Below are positions 1 through 11,334 of a stretch of 64,000 nucleotides of DNA, piece after piece. Both the position numbers and the translations under genes were made by a program. Below the pieces are notes generated by a model. The model did not search any database and was not told the origin of the DNA. It saw only the letters and a program-made list of their open reading frames with translations. The first letter of the stretch is position 1. Every line of letters starts with the position of its first letter. Origin of the DNA: Tetraselmis striata (taxonomy: Eukaryota > Chlorophyta > Chlorodendrophyceae > Chlorodendrales > Chlorodendraceae); assembly GCA_006384855.1 (NCBI GenBank), contig VCJN01001732.1, forward strand, positions 1-64,000, read 5' to 3'.

Positions 1-247
1 TTTTATAATGATATGTATATGGATGTATTTAGATTTGTGTATTGACATATGTAGAAAGGTATGTATATTTTTTATACATACACATATATGTATATATACA
101 TATATCTTTGTACATACATATATACAATTCTCTGTATAATACCATATGTATATGTATATATAGTATATATAGAAATATATTCATATACGATCTGTATTTA
201 CACACATATGTACACGCACTGAGAGTGCACGTGCTGGCCGCCCTCAG
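1..247 (+). other. 3' end of an intron of the cap methyltransferase gene
   Basis: This stretch is AT-rich with TATA/CATA microsatellite-like sequence and shows no coding signal. It ends in a good splice acceptor (ctcag at 243-247) directly before the first methyltransferase exon, so it is best read as the end of an intron whose 5' exon lies outside the window. Confidence 0.6.
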
Positions 248-2247
248 GTGTATCTCAACAAGGGCGCCGGGTACAAGGCGCACACCGACATCCCCTTCCA
301 GCGCACCCTGACCGACGATTTCCCTCGGCAGCAGTACCGCCGCCGGCAGAACGAGCAGAAGACGGTGATCCACTGGGGGCAGCGCAAGCTGCTGATGTCC
401 GAGATTGAGTTCCTGACGATGTATGGCAAGCCAGGCCACCCGGTGGTCTACGCTGGTGCGGCGCCCGGCACGCACATTAAGCACCTGGCGCAGCTGTTCC
501 CGGAGCTGGACTTTGTGCTGGTCGACCCGGCGCCGTTCAACCTTAAGGAGACGGCGCAGGTGACGCTGCGTCAGGAGCTGTTCACGGATGCGGTGGCGGC
601 GGAGTTCACTGGGCGCGCGCCGCTGTTCATCAGCGACATCCGCGCGGCGGACTGGCAGGAGATGGGGGAGGAAGAGAACGAGAAACAGGTACAAAGCCTT
701 ATTTATATTGTCTTATCATTGATAGCATGGTATTTAACAGATCTTTGATATTGTATGACACCTCGGATATATATGTGGCATAATTGTTATGCAATTCAGT
801 ATTCCTGTCTGAATATTCCTGATAAATGGTGCCATATTGCTGTTCGCAGGTGCAAGATGACATGGCTGCGCAGTGGCGTTGGCATGAGATCATGCAGCCG
901 CTGAAGAGCATGCTCAAGTTCCGCCTGTCATGGCGGTCCGGCACCACACGCTACCTGTCAGGCACCGTCTACCTCCCGGTGTGGGGGCCCATCACGACCA
1001 CCGAGGCGCGGCTTGTGCCCGATGACGGCGGCGCGACACGTGAGTACGACAACACGGCGTACGAGCAGCAGATGTTCCACTTCAACACCACCACCCGCGT
1101 CGGGCTATACCCGCACGGCGGCGCCGGCGTGGGCCTCTGTCACTGCTACGACTGCACAGCGGAGGTGGCCATCCTGAGCGCCTACCTCTCCAGCCGGGGC
1201 CGGCTGCCGCACAATCCCGATGTCCTCGCGAAGGCCATCTCCCAGCTGAGCAGCGAAGCATCGGCGGCGTGCGCGGTTCGCCGCACGCTGGCGGACCCCA
1301 ACTCCGATCCCGAGGCGCGCAAGCGCGGTATCCGGCAGCGGCAGTGGATCGACGGCATGCCGGCGTATGCCGCCGCCAGGCAGCGAGATCAAGGCCAGTC
1401 TTCGTCCTCGTCAGATGCGAGCGCGCGCTACGGCCCCGGGGCGCGGCTGCTCGCGGGAATGGGCTACCAGCCGGGCGCGGGGCTCGGACCCTCGGGCACC
1501 GGGATGCGCGAGCCGCTGGCGCCGCGCGCCCCGCAGCAGCCCAACGTGCGCCGCGGCCTCGGCTTCTCGATGTGCAACAGGCTGACGCCGCGCGAGGCAG
1601 CGGCTGAGCGGGAAGGGCAGGGCGCTGAGAGCGGCGGTACTGCGGGGAGCGCCGGGGTTCCGGGCAGCGGCCAGGCGGAAGTGGCCGCTGCCGCCATCGG
1701 CTGCGGCCCCGACGACGATGGTGGGCCGAGCCGCTCTGAGAAGCCGGCAGCAGGTGAAGCCTTTCCCGGCAACCCCCTTTCTTCATTCTGACTGAAACTC
1801 GTCATCACGTATTCATGCATACAATACGTGTTCCCGTAGACGCATGTGCTCTGACTGCTTGCACTAATATAGCAAATCATGTACATGATCCATTCAAATT
1901 GTGTACTATATAACCTTAGTATGCTTAAATAACTGATGGAGCAGTAGTATCTGAGTGGTACGCAATCCTGGATCGTGTGCTCTTAAGATTCCGCGGCGGA
2001 ACACGGAGCTGACACTCGATCCGCCATCCGGCTGTGCTTCGCAGAGCGCTTCGAGCTGGTGCTGACGAACAACCCCGCGCAGCCACACGTGTACCGGGAG
2101 GTCGCGACCGGGCGCGACAGCAAGCGGCCACCGGCTGTGGCGGGCTGGGAGGTGCGCAAGCGCTCCTCGTGCGACGCGTACTACTACTACCACCCCGCCA
2201 CAAGGGCGACACAGTACGAGGTTCCACAGGACGAGCCGACACAGTAA
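248..2247 (+). CDS. Cap-specific mRNA (nucleoside-2'-O)-methyltransferase, VP39 type, with G-patch and WW-like domains (5' partial)
   Basis: Exons are 248-688, 850-1753 and about 1988-2247 (or from 2009; both keep frame). The encoded enzyme should methylate the 2'-O of the first transcribed nucleotide of capped mRNA using S-adenosylmethionine. Visible motifs are the SAM loop VVYAGAAPGTHIKHL, the acidic strand FVLVDPAPF, and the likely catalytic D, K and E in ISDIR, SMLKFRL and PITTTEARL. These are hallmarks of the poxvirus VP39 / PARP_regul family. A conserved HCYDCTAEVAIL block follows. A G-patch comes next (ARLLAGMGYQPGAGLG through RRGLGF, about 1430-1565), then a C-terminal WW-like module (GWEVRKRS, YYYYHPATRATQYEVP). 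The same accessory domains occur in the cellular enzyme CMTR1. The 5' exon(s) are outside the window. Family assignment is firm; the exact third-exon start is not. Confidence 0.88.
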
Positions 2248-2930
2248 AAACCCTAAACCTGCACGCTGGCATTGCGTGGCTTCAGTTGATAGTGGGCTGC
2301 CACCACCCCAGTGCCAGTTTTCATCTGAGGGGGCAACCTGTTGGTAACATTCTCGCGGAATGTCAGTCAATATTCTGGTCCTGCTGTTTGCGAACGCAAG
2401 ACCACAACCACAGCTCGGCGTTCTGCGCGAGTCTGTGGTTCCTTTTTTAGTTTGTGATTTTTATTCAATCACTTGATCTGTAACAGCGCATGATGGTGAA
2501 GTTGATGGAGTCGGTGTGGCAAGCGAGCACAGCGGGGCTTCACTGCCAGTCGCTAAATGCAAAGCCATGATTGCCATGCCGGGAGGTTGGGGACCATAGC
2601 GTATAGCAGTACAGGCTTGTAGCACGGGCGGGAACGTCTTTTTTCAGTGCAAAACTGCTGAGAACACGTGGCAATCATTCCAAATAATTATAAATAGGTA
2701 TTATAAATATAAATTTAATAGCACAATACACGCGACATGTGACATGTGACTTCCCGTTTGCTTTGCTTAATGAGGGGGCACTCTGTAGGAAACTACACTT
2801 TCATTACAAAAGTCATTATAAAGCACATTGCCTATCATGCGAAAGCATTTCGAGGGTGTGAGCACCCGCTTTCACGCATTTGATTTCGCAATGTATCACC
2901 AAGGGGGTCGGTCGTCGTCAATAGCGACGG
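2248..2930. other. Intergenic region between two convergent genes
   Basis: Nothing coding is recognised. The methyltransferase (plus) and the kinase (minus) end towards each other here, so this should hold both 3' UTRs. TGTAA, the polyadenylation signal of many green algae, occurs near 2480 (plus) and near 2805 (minus), but a 5-mer is weak evidence. Confidence 0.5.
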
Positions 2931-4663
2931 TCACGTCTGGGCCTGTTGTGGGACGAGGCGGTGATCAAAAAAGTCGAGCGTGCTCGGCGTGTTGCCCTCG
3001 GACAGCGCGGCGTAAAACTCCTCCCACTGTATCCGCCCGTCGTCGTTGTCGTCGAAGTCGCGCATCATGTGCATTGCCTGCGGGAGCAATCGGGTTAGCG
3101 TAGCACAGAACGAGATCGCCGAGTTGGAAGGCGGCTCGGGGTTGCTGGTCGTGAGCGGGCGGCTCGCCGGACGACTTGCTTAAGTATTATTTCTGGCAGG
3201 GCGACGAGGGGTAGGTGTGCATTCAGGGGCCTACCTCCTCCATGGGCACCTTGTCGCCCTCGCCCTCTCGATACGATTCGGGGTACAGGAACACAACCAG
3301 CTCCTCCAGCGAGATGGAGCCGTCGCCGTTGAGGTCGAGGCGGTCGAAGACGCGGCGCACCATGGAGCGCCAGTTCTTGTCGTTTTGCACCTCGTGCCAG
3401 TCCAATAGGCTGGTCACGAACTCGTCGATTTCCACCGTGCCGTCGCCGTTGACGTCCTGCGTACACCAGCACGGATCGGTCAGCCCCCACACCAATGGCA
3501 TATATATAGCAGCTTGCCTGTACGTTTTCAGGAACTCGTGACGTTTGCTCGAAATGGAATTTGCTTTACCGTTAAAGGGACCTCAAATAAGAATTGGATA
3601 TCTGCTCTCAAGATAATCACTACGAGTAGTCGCAACGACATCATCAGTAGAAAACCTGAAACCCAAATTTTCTGTCAACTAACCAGCTACTGTCTATACT
3701 TAACCAATTAACGTCGATACCGTACAGCCTATCAGCATGAATACAAACCTGTCAACATGATAAGGTTTACGGAGAAAAAACTGTACACAAGTGGGTACCA
3801 TGCATGCATTGTCATATTCAGTTGGGCCCATTGCATGTAACAATCAAGGCGACATCCGCCTGAAAAGCAACACACTTGCCACACGGCACCGTGATATCAT
3901 GCATACTATATATACATCATATTTACTATATACTATTATATATATACTATATTAGCATGTATCTACCACGTACTTATACCCTACGAGGTACACATCCTAC
4001 ATGTACTCGTAGCGTGTATAGCCATCGCAGATGTCACGCACGGCTTGCTCCTGCTGCGCGCTCATTCTTTCCGCTGAAGCTGCTTCCAGGGCGGCGGCTG
4101 CTCAGGGCCCCAGGCCGCACCATTTTGGACATCAGCTGCTGCATCTCGTCCTGCGACAGGTTGTAGCCGTTGTCCGACCAGCGCGCACATCATCTCCTTG
4201 GCCGACACGTCGCCCGACAGGTCCGTGTCCGCCACCTGGAACAGCTCGCGCAGGTCCGACAGGATGGTCTGCTGCTCCGGCGAGATCTTGGCGCCCTCGG
4301 ACAGCATGTCGTTGGCCATCATGGTGAGCACGTGCTGCTTCAGGTGGCTGTGCACCGCAAACCGCTGCAGCCGCTGCACCGCCGTGCCCTCCAGCGGCGT
4401 GTCGGGCGCGATGCCGCCCAGCGCGGGGTCCCGCAGCCAGGGGTGCCGCAGCGCCTCCGTCGCGGTCGGCCGCAGGCGCCGGTTCTTCTGCAGCAGCACC
4501 TGCAGGAACTCCTGCGCCGGCTCCGACACCCCCTCATTCGACAGGTTAGAGAAGTCGATCTCCTCCTTGCAGATTTTGCCAAACAACTGGGACGACACGG
4601 CGCACAGGCGGATGCGCAGATATCAGCGCTTGAGACAATATCGATAAGGCCGGCACAGCGCAT

Positions 4664-4720
<57 letters not shown>

Positions 4721-5626
4721 CTACAACAGCACACTTTATCTAGGTTCGCTCTGAATCGTAACACAAACAAAAACACGAGAATACTCACACAACAACTTAT
4801 CTGTTGGGGCCAGCAAGGGAATTAAATGGTACAGTGTATTATTCATATGCTGCTCTCTCTCTCTCTCTAGTAGTCACCTGCACTCCGACGGGCGGGTCAG
4901 AGGCGATTGGGTCCCATGGCTAAGGGGCCCAAGTAGGTCGAGGAGCATGCGCGTGCAGAGTGCATACCTCTTTCATGGTGGGCGACCGGAAGTGCATGTC
5001 GGGCCAGTACGGGTAGCGGCCCGTCAGCAGCTGGAAGCACATCACGCCGGCGGAGTAAATGTCCGCCTGCAGCAGCAGCACGCAGCTCCCCTCAGCGCAC
5101 TCATCCAGTGAAGCAAGTTGGCTCGGGCAGCGACCACAGTCATGCGCAGCGCCGTACTCCAGCCCACACGGGCGCAGAGGCGGGTCCTGGGCTCGTTTGA
5201 CAGCAGGTCTGGCGTTACCTCTGTGCCGTAGCGCTTCATGATGACCTCTGGCGCGATGTAGATGGGCGTGCCGGCTGGAGTGGTCAGCGGTGAATCGCCG
5301 GGCGCAAACCTGGAGGCGGCAGGGTGGGCACAGGGCGCAGCGAATCCGCCAACACGCCGCTCAGGCTTTGCATTTTGCAACGCCATGTACACGTGACTGA
5401 CACTGGCATGTGTGTCCTAGTGACTACATAGATGCTTTAATCAGGTACTTGTAATCCCATGACCAGGGCGGAGGGCGGGGGGGGGGGGGGGGGGGGGAGG
5501 CTTACTCGACAGCCAGCCCAAAATCTGTAGCCTTTAGCCGACGGGTCGCCGGGTCCGTCGTGGTGAAGAGGAAGTTCCCAGGCTTGACGTCCCGGAACAC
5601 GATACCCTGTGTATGACCAAGGAGCA

Positions 5627-5661
<35 letters not shown>

Positions 5662-8214
5662 AAGGGGCAAAGGTTAGTTGGTCGGTTTCATTGCAGCACG
5701 TGCTCAGCCGAGAACTGAGGCACACCGCAGCTCTCCATAGGGTAAAAACTGCGTGCTCCAAGGCTAATGCACAGCGGCGTCAATGCATTGATACATCAGT
5801 GAACTGGATGCCTTTGCGCTCCGTTGCCATGCACCAGCAGCCCTGGCATGCTGATAGACAGCCCCACGTCTACAGGCTCCATGGGAAGGGGCATGCGAAC
5901 AGAACTACCACGGACACGATCACTGCAACCACCGCAAGGAGCACCGGCCCGGCACGTGTGTCTCGGGCTAGCTCCGCCATGTGATACCGGCAGTGATTGT
6001 CAGTGTCCTGTGAACTACTCGCACTGGCGAGTTGGGCCACATCAGGGCTGTGAAGGCGGCTCGGGTTATCAGTGCGCTGGAGCAGGCTCGTGCCACATTC
6101 CTCCGCGCATTCTGTACACCTCCGCACTCTCTGTTGCGTTGCTGCCTCCCCATCCAGCTCACAGCTCAATACGAATGTCGTTGGGTAGAGGGGAGGTGAG
6201 AGGCCACAGCAACAAAGATAAAGAAGGAGGGGGGGGGGAGGGAAGAATGGTGAGGCTGCTGTCGCCCGGGTGGAGACGCACGCGCCCCCAAGGCCTCCCC
6301 CCCCCCCCCCTACTGGATGGATCCCTGAGCCTTGGCAACCTATGCCGCAGCTGGGCCGCAGCGGCACGCCCGCCACACAATGTATCAGGACAGCGCTGCA
6401 TTCCTGTGCCCTCGATGCAGCTCGCTGTCCTCCACCAGGGGCTGCCCTTATAGACCCTTAGCTTACCGCCCCCCCCCCCTCCCTGCATGGCCAAACCGTA
6501 CCCCACCCATCACAGTGCTTCCGATCAAAGTCCTCCGCCGCATTGCCGCACTGCAGCTGCCTCCATGCACACCTCCAAAGCAGCTGCCCTCCCAGGCTGG
6601 GGAAGGGAATGGAGCATTGGATAATGGGGTGGTAGCTTTTGGGGAGAGGAAAGGAGGGGATGGGGGGGGGATGGGGGGGGGGGGGGGGGGGTACCTTGGA
6701 GTGGCACTGCGCGAGGAAGCGGAAGACGGAGCGCATCAGGTGGGCGACCTCTGCCTCCGTAAAGTGCGTCACGTGGCGCTCCTCCAGCAGCACGCCGCCC
6801 TTGCACAGCTCCATCACCAGGTGCACGCAGCCCTCGTCCTCAAACACGTCCTTCAGGAACACCGCGTCCAGGCTGGCGCCCAGCGTGGACATGCAGTCCA
6901 CCTCCGCGCGGATCTTGAGCAGGTGGTGCGGCGTCGCGCGGCCCTTCCCGCGCGGCACCTTGGACACCGTCTTGCACGCGTACTCCAGCCCTGCCTCGCG
7001 GTCCACCGCCTTGTACACGACGCCGTAGTTGCCCGACCCGATCATGTCGCCCAGCTTGTACCTGGGTACACAAAGCACCGCACCGGGCAAGGTGTGGCGG
7101 CAGGCAGAGGGGGGGGGGGGGGGGGGGGGGGGGCTCAGCCCCACTGCGGGTACGCACAGCGCCGGTGGGCTTATGGGCTCGCTTGGCGGGGCACTCGTCG
7201 GGCGGCAGGCGCCGCACTTTTCCTCCAGGTTGCGCGGGTAATCGAAGCAGTTCTCCACATCCTCCGCCGGCAGCTCCTGCGACGGACCTACCTTGAAGAT
7301 AAGCTACAACAAGGGGGATCGGGATTGGGGGAGGAAGGGAGGGGAACGGGGGTTGCGGCAGGCAGGTAACACCATCAGCGCGAGCGCCCCCTCCCTTGAC
7401 CCCACGCCCACCCAAGCACAGGGGCTGCATCAAGATGGTGTCGCGTGGGGGAGAGCATACCTTGTCCACCGCGTTGGCGCCATAGTCGCGCCGCTTGTAC
7501 GCGTAGTCCGAGTTGGCCTGAACTGCCGCCCGCAGGCAGGGCTTCGCGCGAGCGGCCTGGAGCAGGCGACACAGCAAGCAGAGCCAAGTCATCGGCCACG
7601 CTGCGGGTAGAGGTTGGCTGCCACTTGCTGCAATACGCTCAGCGGGTGCATCCATCGCAGATGCGGGCCGTGATGCGGCTACGGCTTGGAGTGTGGCGCT
7701 GCTGCTGCTGATGGTGCTGATGATAGCGATGATGATAGTACGAGAATGGCAGCGAGTGTGATGGCGGTGGTGATGGTGCTGTTGATGGGAGGCAGGCTGA
7801 CTCATGCAGATACGGTAAACAGCCCCTTTGATGCTCCCGCCACCAACGGTGTGCGCAGGTATGCAGAATGTGATGAAATCCCCCTCTATGGCCAAACTTC
7901 GGGCCTAGAATCCTCAGTCTTCTGTCTGCAACGGAGCACTGCTGTCGCCACAGTGCCTTTGGTACAGGGGGGTGCGGGCGAGAGTACTGGGCATGAAGCC
8001 GACGGCGGCATGAGAGTGAGAGACGCACCTTGGCTGGCCTCAGCAGCAGCACCTGCCGCGCCTGAAACTCGCGCGTCGCCGGCTGCGGCAGCCCCGCCGC
8101 CCGCCAGGGGCGCCAACCTCGCACAGTCGTCAGCGTGGCGCCGCCGCGGGCCCGGGCGCCCGAGCTACTCGTCGCGCCGCGGCCGGCGCCCGGCACTTGG
8201 CAGTGCTGCAGCAT
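2931..8214 (-). CDS. Calcium-dependent protein kinase (CDPK) with four EF-hands and a possible plastid transit peptide; one-base frameshift
   Basis: Ten exons: 8214-8029, 7556-7461, 7303-7158, 7061-6695, 5606-5506, 5309-5219, 5066-4968, 4586-4121, 3456-3235 and 3077-2931. All have GT-AG borders and matching phases, giving about 639 aa. The first 62 residues are rich in Ala, Arg, Ser and Gly with almost no acids, like a chloroplast transit peptide (inference). The kinase domain starts near residue 143 with GSGNYGVVYKA, the ATP-binding lysine YACKTV, the catalytic loop FRDVKPGN (usual HRDLKPEN), DFG, and YIAPEVI. A CDPK autoinhibitory segment follows (LKQHVLTMMANDML), then EF-hand loops DTDLSGDVSAKE, DVNGDGTVEIDE, DLNGDGSISLEE and DDNDDGRIQWEE. 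Exon 8 is 466 nt, one base too many: an extra G at 4174/4175 breaks the frame between ALV and DNGYNLSQDEM. This is a real mutation or an assembly error. Confidence 0.88.
4667..4719. repeat. (GT)n microsatellite in a kinase intron
   Basis: About 26 uninterrupted GT units lie in the intron between kinase exons 7 and 8. Confidence 0.95.
5629..5659. repeat. Long poly-G tract (poly-C on the sense strand of the kinase gene)
   Basis: An uninterrupted run of about 31 G lies on the acceptor side of kinase intron 4. Further runs in the same gene lie at about 5477-5497, 6661-6690 and 7111-7132, close to 5' splice sites. Confidence 0.95.
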
Positions 8215-9066
8215 GGCGGGGGCCTGGGCACGGTGCGCAGGGAGCAGCAGGCTGCGTCAGGGCGATGTGTGGGGACCAGGCGAGAGGTAATGTGGGGCGG
8301 CAAAACCTCTCAGCGGCATCGGCGGCGGGCAGCTAGCGTTTTTTTTTTCCGATAGCGCTCGCTCGGCGCTGGGGACCAAAGTTTGGGAGTCGACGACTCT
8401 AACACCGAGTCGGGCAAGGCGAGGCTCAAATATTGCGGGCCACAGGTAGCCGATTTCGTTTCACAGGTAGCTAGCTCTAACCCCGGTCACGGCACTGCCA
8501 AGACGGTGCTTCTGCGGCTGTGAGAGCGAGGAATATATATGTATAAAAAGCCCCAGCGAGAGGGGCATGTCGTACCGCCCTTGGCGATCCCGTGACTCTC
8601 TCCAGCTGTGACGGGTATCGGGCAGGCCGCCTGTTCGCGCTCGCGCCACCTGCGCCCCCGTGTCCTGTGTGCTATCAGGAATCCTTCCCTTGCTGCGGTA
8701 GCATGCCAACCGCCTGACGGCTCCAAGGTGGTGGTTGAGTGGACGTCGGGTCGTCGTTGAAAAGAAATCTGCGACAGCACAACAGCAAGTGGCCCACCCA
8801 TAGCTTTCATCCCATAGCCGGCGGGCAGCGGCCGGGCCGACGTGGCTTTTGCTTAGCGACGACTACGGGTACAGGTACCGGTACTGTGAATTACAAAACG
8901 GCCACTGCTACCAGTATAAATAACAAATCCCGCGCTAAAAGCAGTACGGTACCTGTACTAAAAGCAACAAGCGCCGCCAAAAAGCGTATGTCGCCGTCGC
9001 CCGCATCCGGCGCAGCGTGGAGTTAAGATTTCTGGTACTAGCGCTAACCCTAATGATTAGTAACCC
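8215..9066. other. Region upstream of the kinase gene
   Basis: No gene is recognised. A TATA-like AT run at about 8532-8550 (tataaaaag on plus; a TATACATATATA-like string on minus) lies about 330 bp upstream of the kinase ATG and could serve its promoter, with low confidence. A T-run (8339-8348) and an inverted repeat at 8869-8958 are also present. Confidence 0.4.
8869..8958. repeat. Short inverted repeat
   Basis: The arms gtacaggtaccggtactg (8869-8886) and cagtacggtacctgtac (8942-8958) are reverse complements apart from one extra base. They are separated by about 55 bp. Confidence 0.8.
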
Positions 9067-9712
9067 ATCACTACTGTTTTTTGTTGTTTTTCCCGCCCCC
9101 GGGACAGGACTGGCACCAGTGAAACCCTTGCAGCGTCTACGACGGCCGTTTGGGCAGCAATCCAGTTATGGAAAGCCCTGGGTAGGCGACGCTCCATTAT
9201 AGTCATCAAGCAAATTGCCGAAGCATTCTGCATTACTAATTAGAGGCTAGTGACGGAATTTCCAACACTGTTGGATCACCGTCTAAAACACTGCCATCAA
9301 AATACCCGGCACTGACCCCGAAAGGTCCGCCCTACCCGTTTTGGCGTCGGCCCATTCGAGTAATGCGAGTTGGGGCAAGCCCCAACCCGCGGAGCAAAGC
9401 ATTTCGGGAGTGCGATACATGTGCAATTAAAAAGGCAATGTAAGGGAGGGCCCGACGCCATATAGCTGGAAAAATTTCCCATTCCCAGTAAAATCCAGGG
9501 CGCCGTGAAGGGAAGGGGGGACCCCGCCCAAAATAAAGGCGCAGGTAAGTCCTCAGGTGTTGACGCAATAACCTGACTACTAATAAAATCCCTGAACTCC
9601 GGAACTAACAACCCAAAATTATGACGGTGATACCCCCACCGCGGGCACTCCACCAACATATGTTCGATAGTCTCAGATTGGCGGAGGTGAATCTGAGACT
9701 ATCACTACTGTT
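9067..9712 (-). mobile_element. LINE copy A: 5'-truncated and 5'-inverted non-LTR retrotransposon fragment with 12-bp target-site duplication
   Basis: The minus strand carries the C-terminal coding end (CPRWGYHRHNFGLLVPEF) and 3' UTR of the same LINE family as copies at 30.9 and 48.9 kb. It ends in a degenerate A-tail (a T-rich run at 9077-9091). The direct repeat atcactactgtt flanks it at 9067-9078 and 9701-9712. At the truncated 5' end a roughly 23-bp LINE segment (9678-9700) is inverted, which creates the palindrome at 9664-9700. That arrangement is the classic twin-priming scar. The frame is broken, so the copy is dead. Confidence 0.88.
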
Positions 9713-11330
9713 GTTGCCAATCCTTAGTCGCTATTCCTTACGCAGAGTACAGCAGTCCACAAAATTCTTTGCACACAGAAATCCGCGCGTATCCTCGCCT
9801 TGGCGCCCAAGCCGTGGGGCCACGGGGCCATGGAGCCTTGTAATCCAGTGTATGCAAGCCTCCTACGCCAAGGAGGCAGCCGTTTCTCCCGGTTAACGCA
9901 CCTTTAGAATTGTTCTTCGGCAATGGCATTGTTTGGCACATGGCTAAAACCTCAGACAAAAATGGGCGATTAATAGGGGACAACTTGTTGGCGGCGTAGA
10001 TACCATCCGTCACATATGCCCGCGCGATGCCAGTGGTGGGTGGACGTATGCATACGCTGTAAGACGACCGAGCTTGATGAGCGATACTGCCCAATCCATG
10101 CGCGCTACTGGTGCAATGCATGGCATTTCCATGAGAGTGTGCCAGTAATGCCGACGTCGTGATGGGGCCCATCATCCCACAATTTTCCAAGCTGCAAAAT
10201 AAGCGCCGTTGGCCGCGCCTTGCTGGGTGAAAGTAGCACACATAAAGTGCCTTCGATTCCATAGGTGCATGCTTATACCGCCCGCACCGTAGGCTAAGCG
10301 TTGGCTGGCCCCCTCGACAACAATGTCGCCACTGCTACTAACACAGGTCATGCGCGCATGTCGTAGCACATGTCACCCATCGTCCAAGGGGAAAGGCCAA
10401 AATGATGACGGGGTCCGCGCGACGTGGAGACCTATCCAAGGGCTCCTCGCGCCTGGGAGCTTGCGTCGAAGGCACATCATGCGCCCCCACCCAAATTGAG
10501 TGGGTTGGCTGGGATACCAGAACAAGGGGATAACTTTGACATGCCATAACATTTCAACATTTTATCAGATGCGCCTGTAAATTATAGTGCGGTGTAAAGC
10601 GCAAGTCACGGGCTTTCCATCGCACTAATTTTCAGCCCAATCTGATAAAACGTCGAAATGTTAGAAATTAAAACGTGATTGCAATATTATTGCGGCTTCT
10701 TGCACGGCGAACAGCCAGTTTGCGAATGTCACATGCAGCCCGCTAGCTGACCAAAGACTCCAAACCATGCGCCGCACGGCCTGGAGTAGGTGGCCAACAC
10801 ATGTATCTCGGCGACCATGGGAGAAGAACACGGTTCTTTCTATCCAAATGTTGGCGTGCCGTGCGCACATAAACCGTGCGCTGCCTTGCCGGCCGTGAAG
10901 CACTTGTTACACTGGTAGTGCCGCATAACAGGCGCGGTGCGCGCCACGCGCGCCGCCACATTGGCTCTAGCACACCATGTGCACGCTCTTTCATGGTTAT
11001 CCTCGCAATGGCTGCAACGGTGTAGACTATGCGTGGATTCACCGACTAGAAGCGGCCAAACCCAAATCATACATACCCATAAACACATGCAGACTTTTGT
11101 GGGCTGCTGTATTTCGTTGTTGCGGCGGGATACTAGTCCGACCCGTGCGTACCCTGCAGTAAGGATTGGTATCTCCATACGATGTACGTAGGGATTTTGC
11201 TGTGGTCGCCCAGGCGACTACGACACACTGAGATGGTCCACGCCGCGCGCCTCGCGCCCACTCCCGCCCCCGCCCGGGCCCCTTCCGGGCTCGCCTCCAC
11301 GCTATGTCACAGGTGCCCTTCTCCGAGCTT
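9713..11330. other. Unrecognised region, probably decayed repeats
   Basis: No intact gene is seen. The minus strand at about 10,840-11,060 encodes a Cys/His cluster (RCSHCEDNHERACTWC, then YQCNKC) that resembles the zinc-finger tail of LINE proteins but cannot be assigned. A foldback element lies at 10,548-10,662. Confidence 0.4.
10548..10662. repeat. Foldback (MITE-like) element, about 115 bp
   Basis: The outer arms aacatttcaacattttatca and the reverse complement of tgataaaacgtcgaaatgtt match at all but two positions. The similarity continues inward (aattatagtgcgg against ccatcgcactaatt), giving an imperfect hairpin with arms near 45 bp. No clear target-site duplication was found. Confidence 0.7.
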
Positions 11331-11334
11331 CGCT

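Noticed and set aside
1082..1786. Minus-strand frame opposite the methyltransferase
   Set aside because: Arg/Ala-rich shadow of a GC-rich exon with clear family motifs on the plus strand.
2470..2810. TGTAA strings as green-algal polyadenylation signals
   Set aside because: Such strings were found near several gene ends, but a 5-mer in AT-rich flanks is expected by chance; not strong enough to annotate as sites.
5437..7258. Polyproline or polyglycine proteins across C/G runs
   Set aside because: They are translations of intronic homopolymers; the kinase exons on either side explain the locus.
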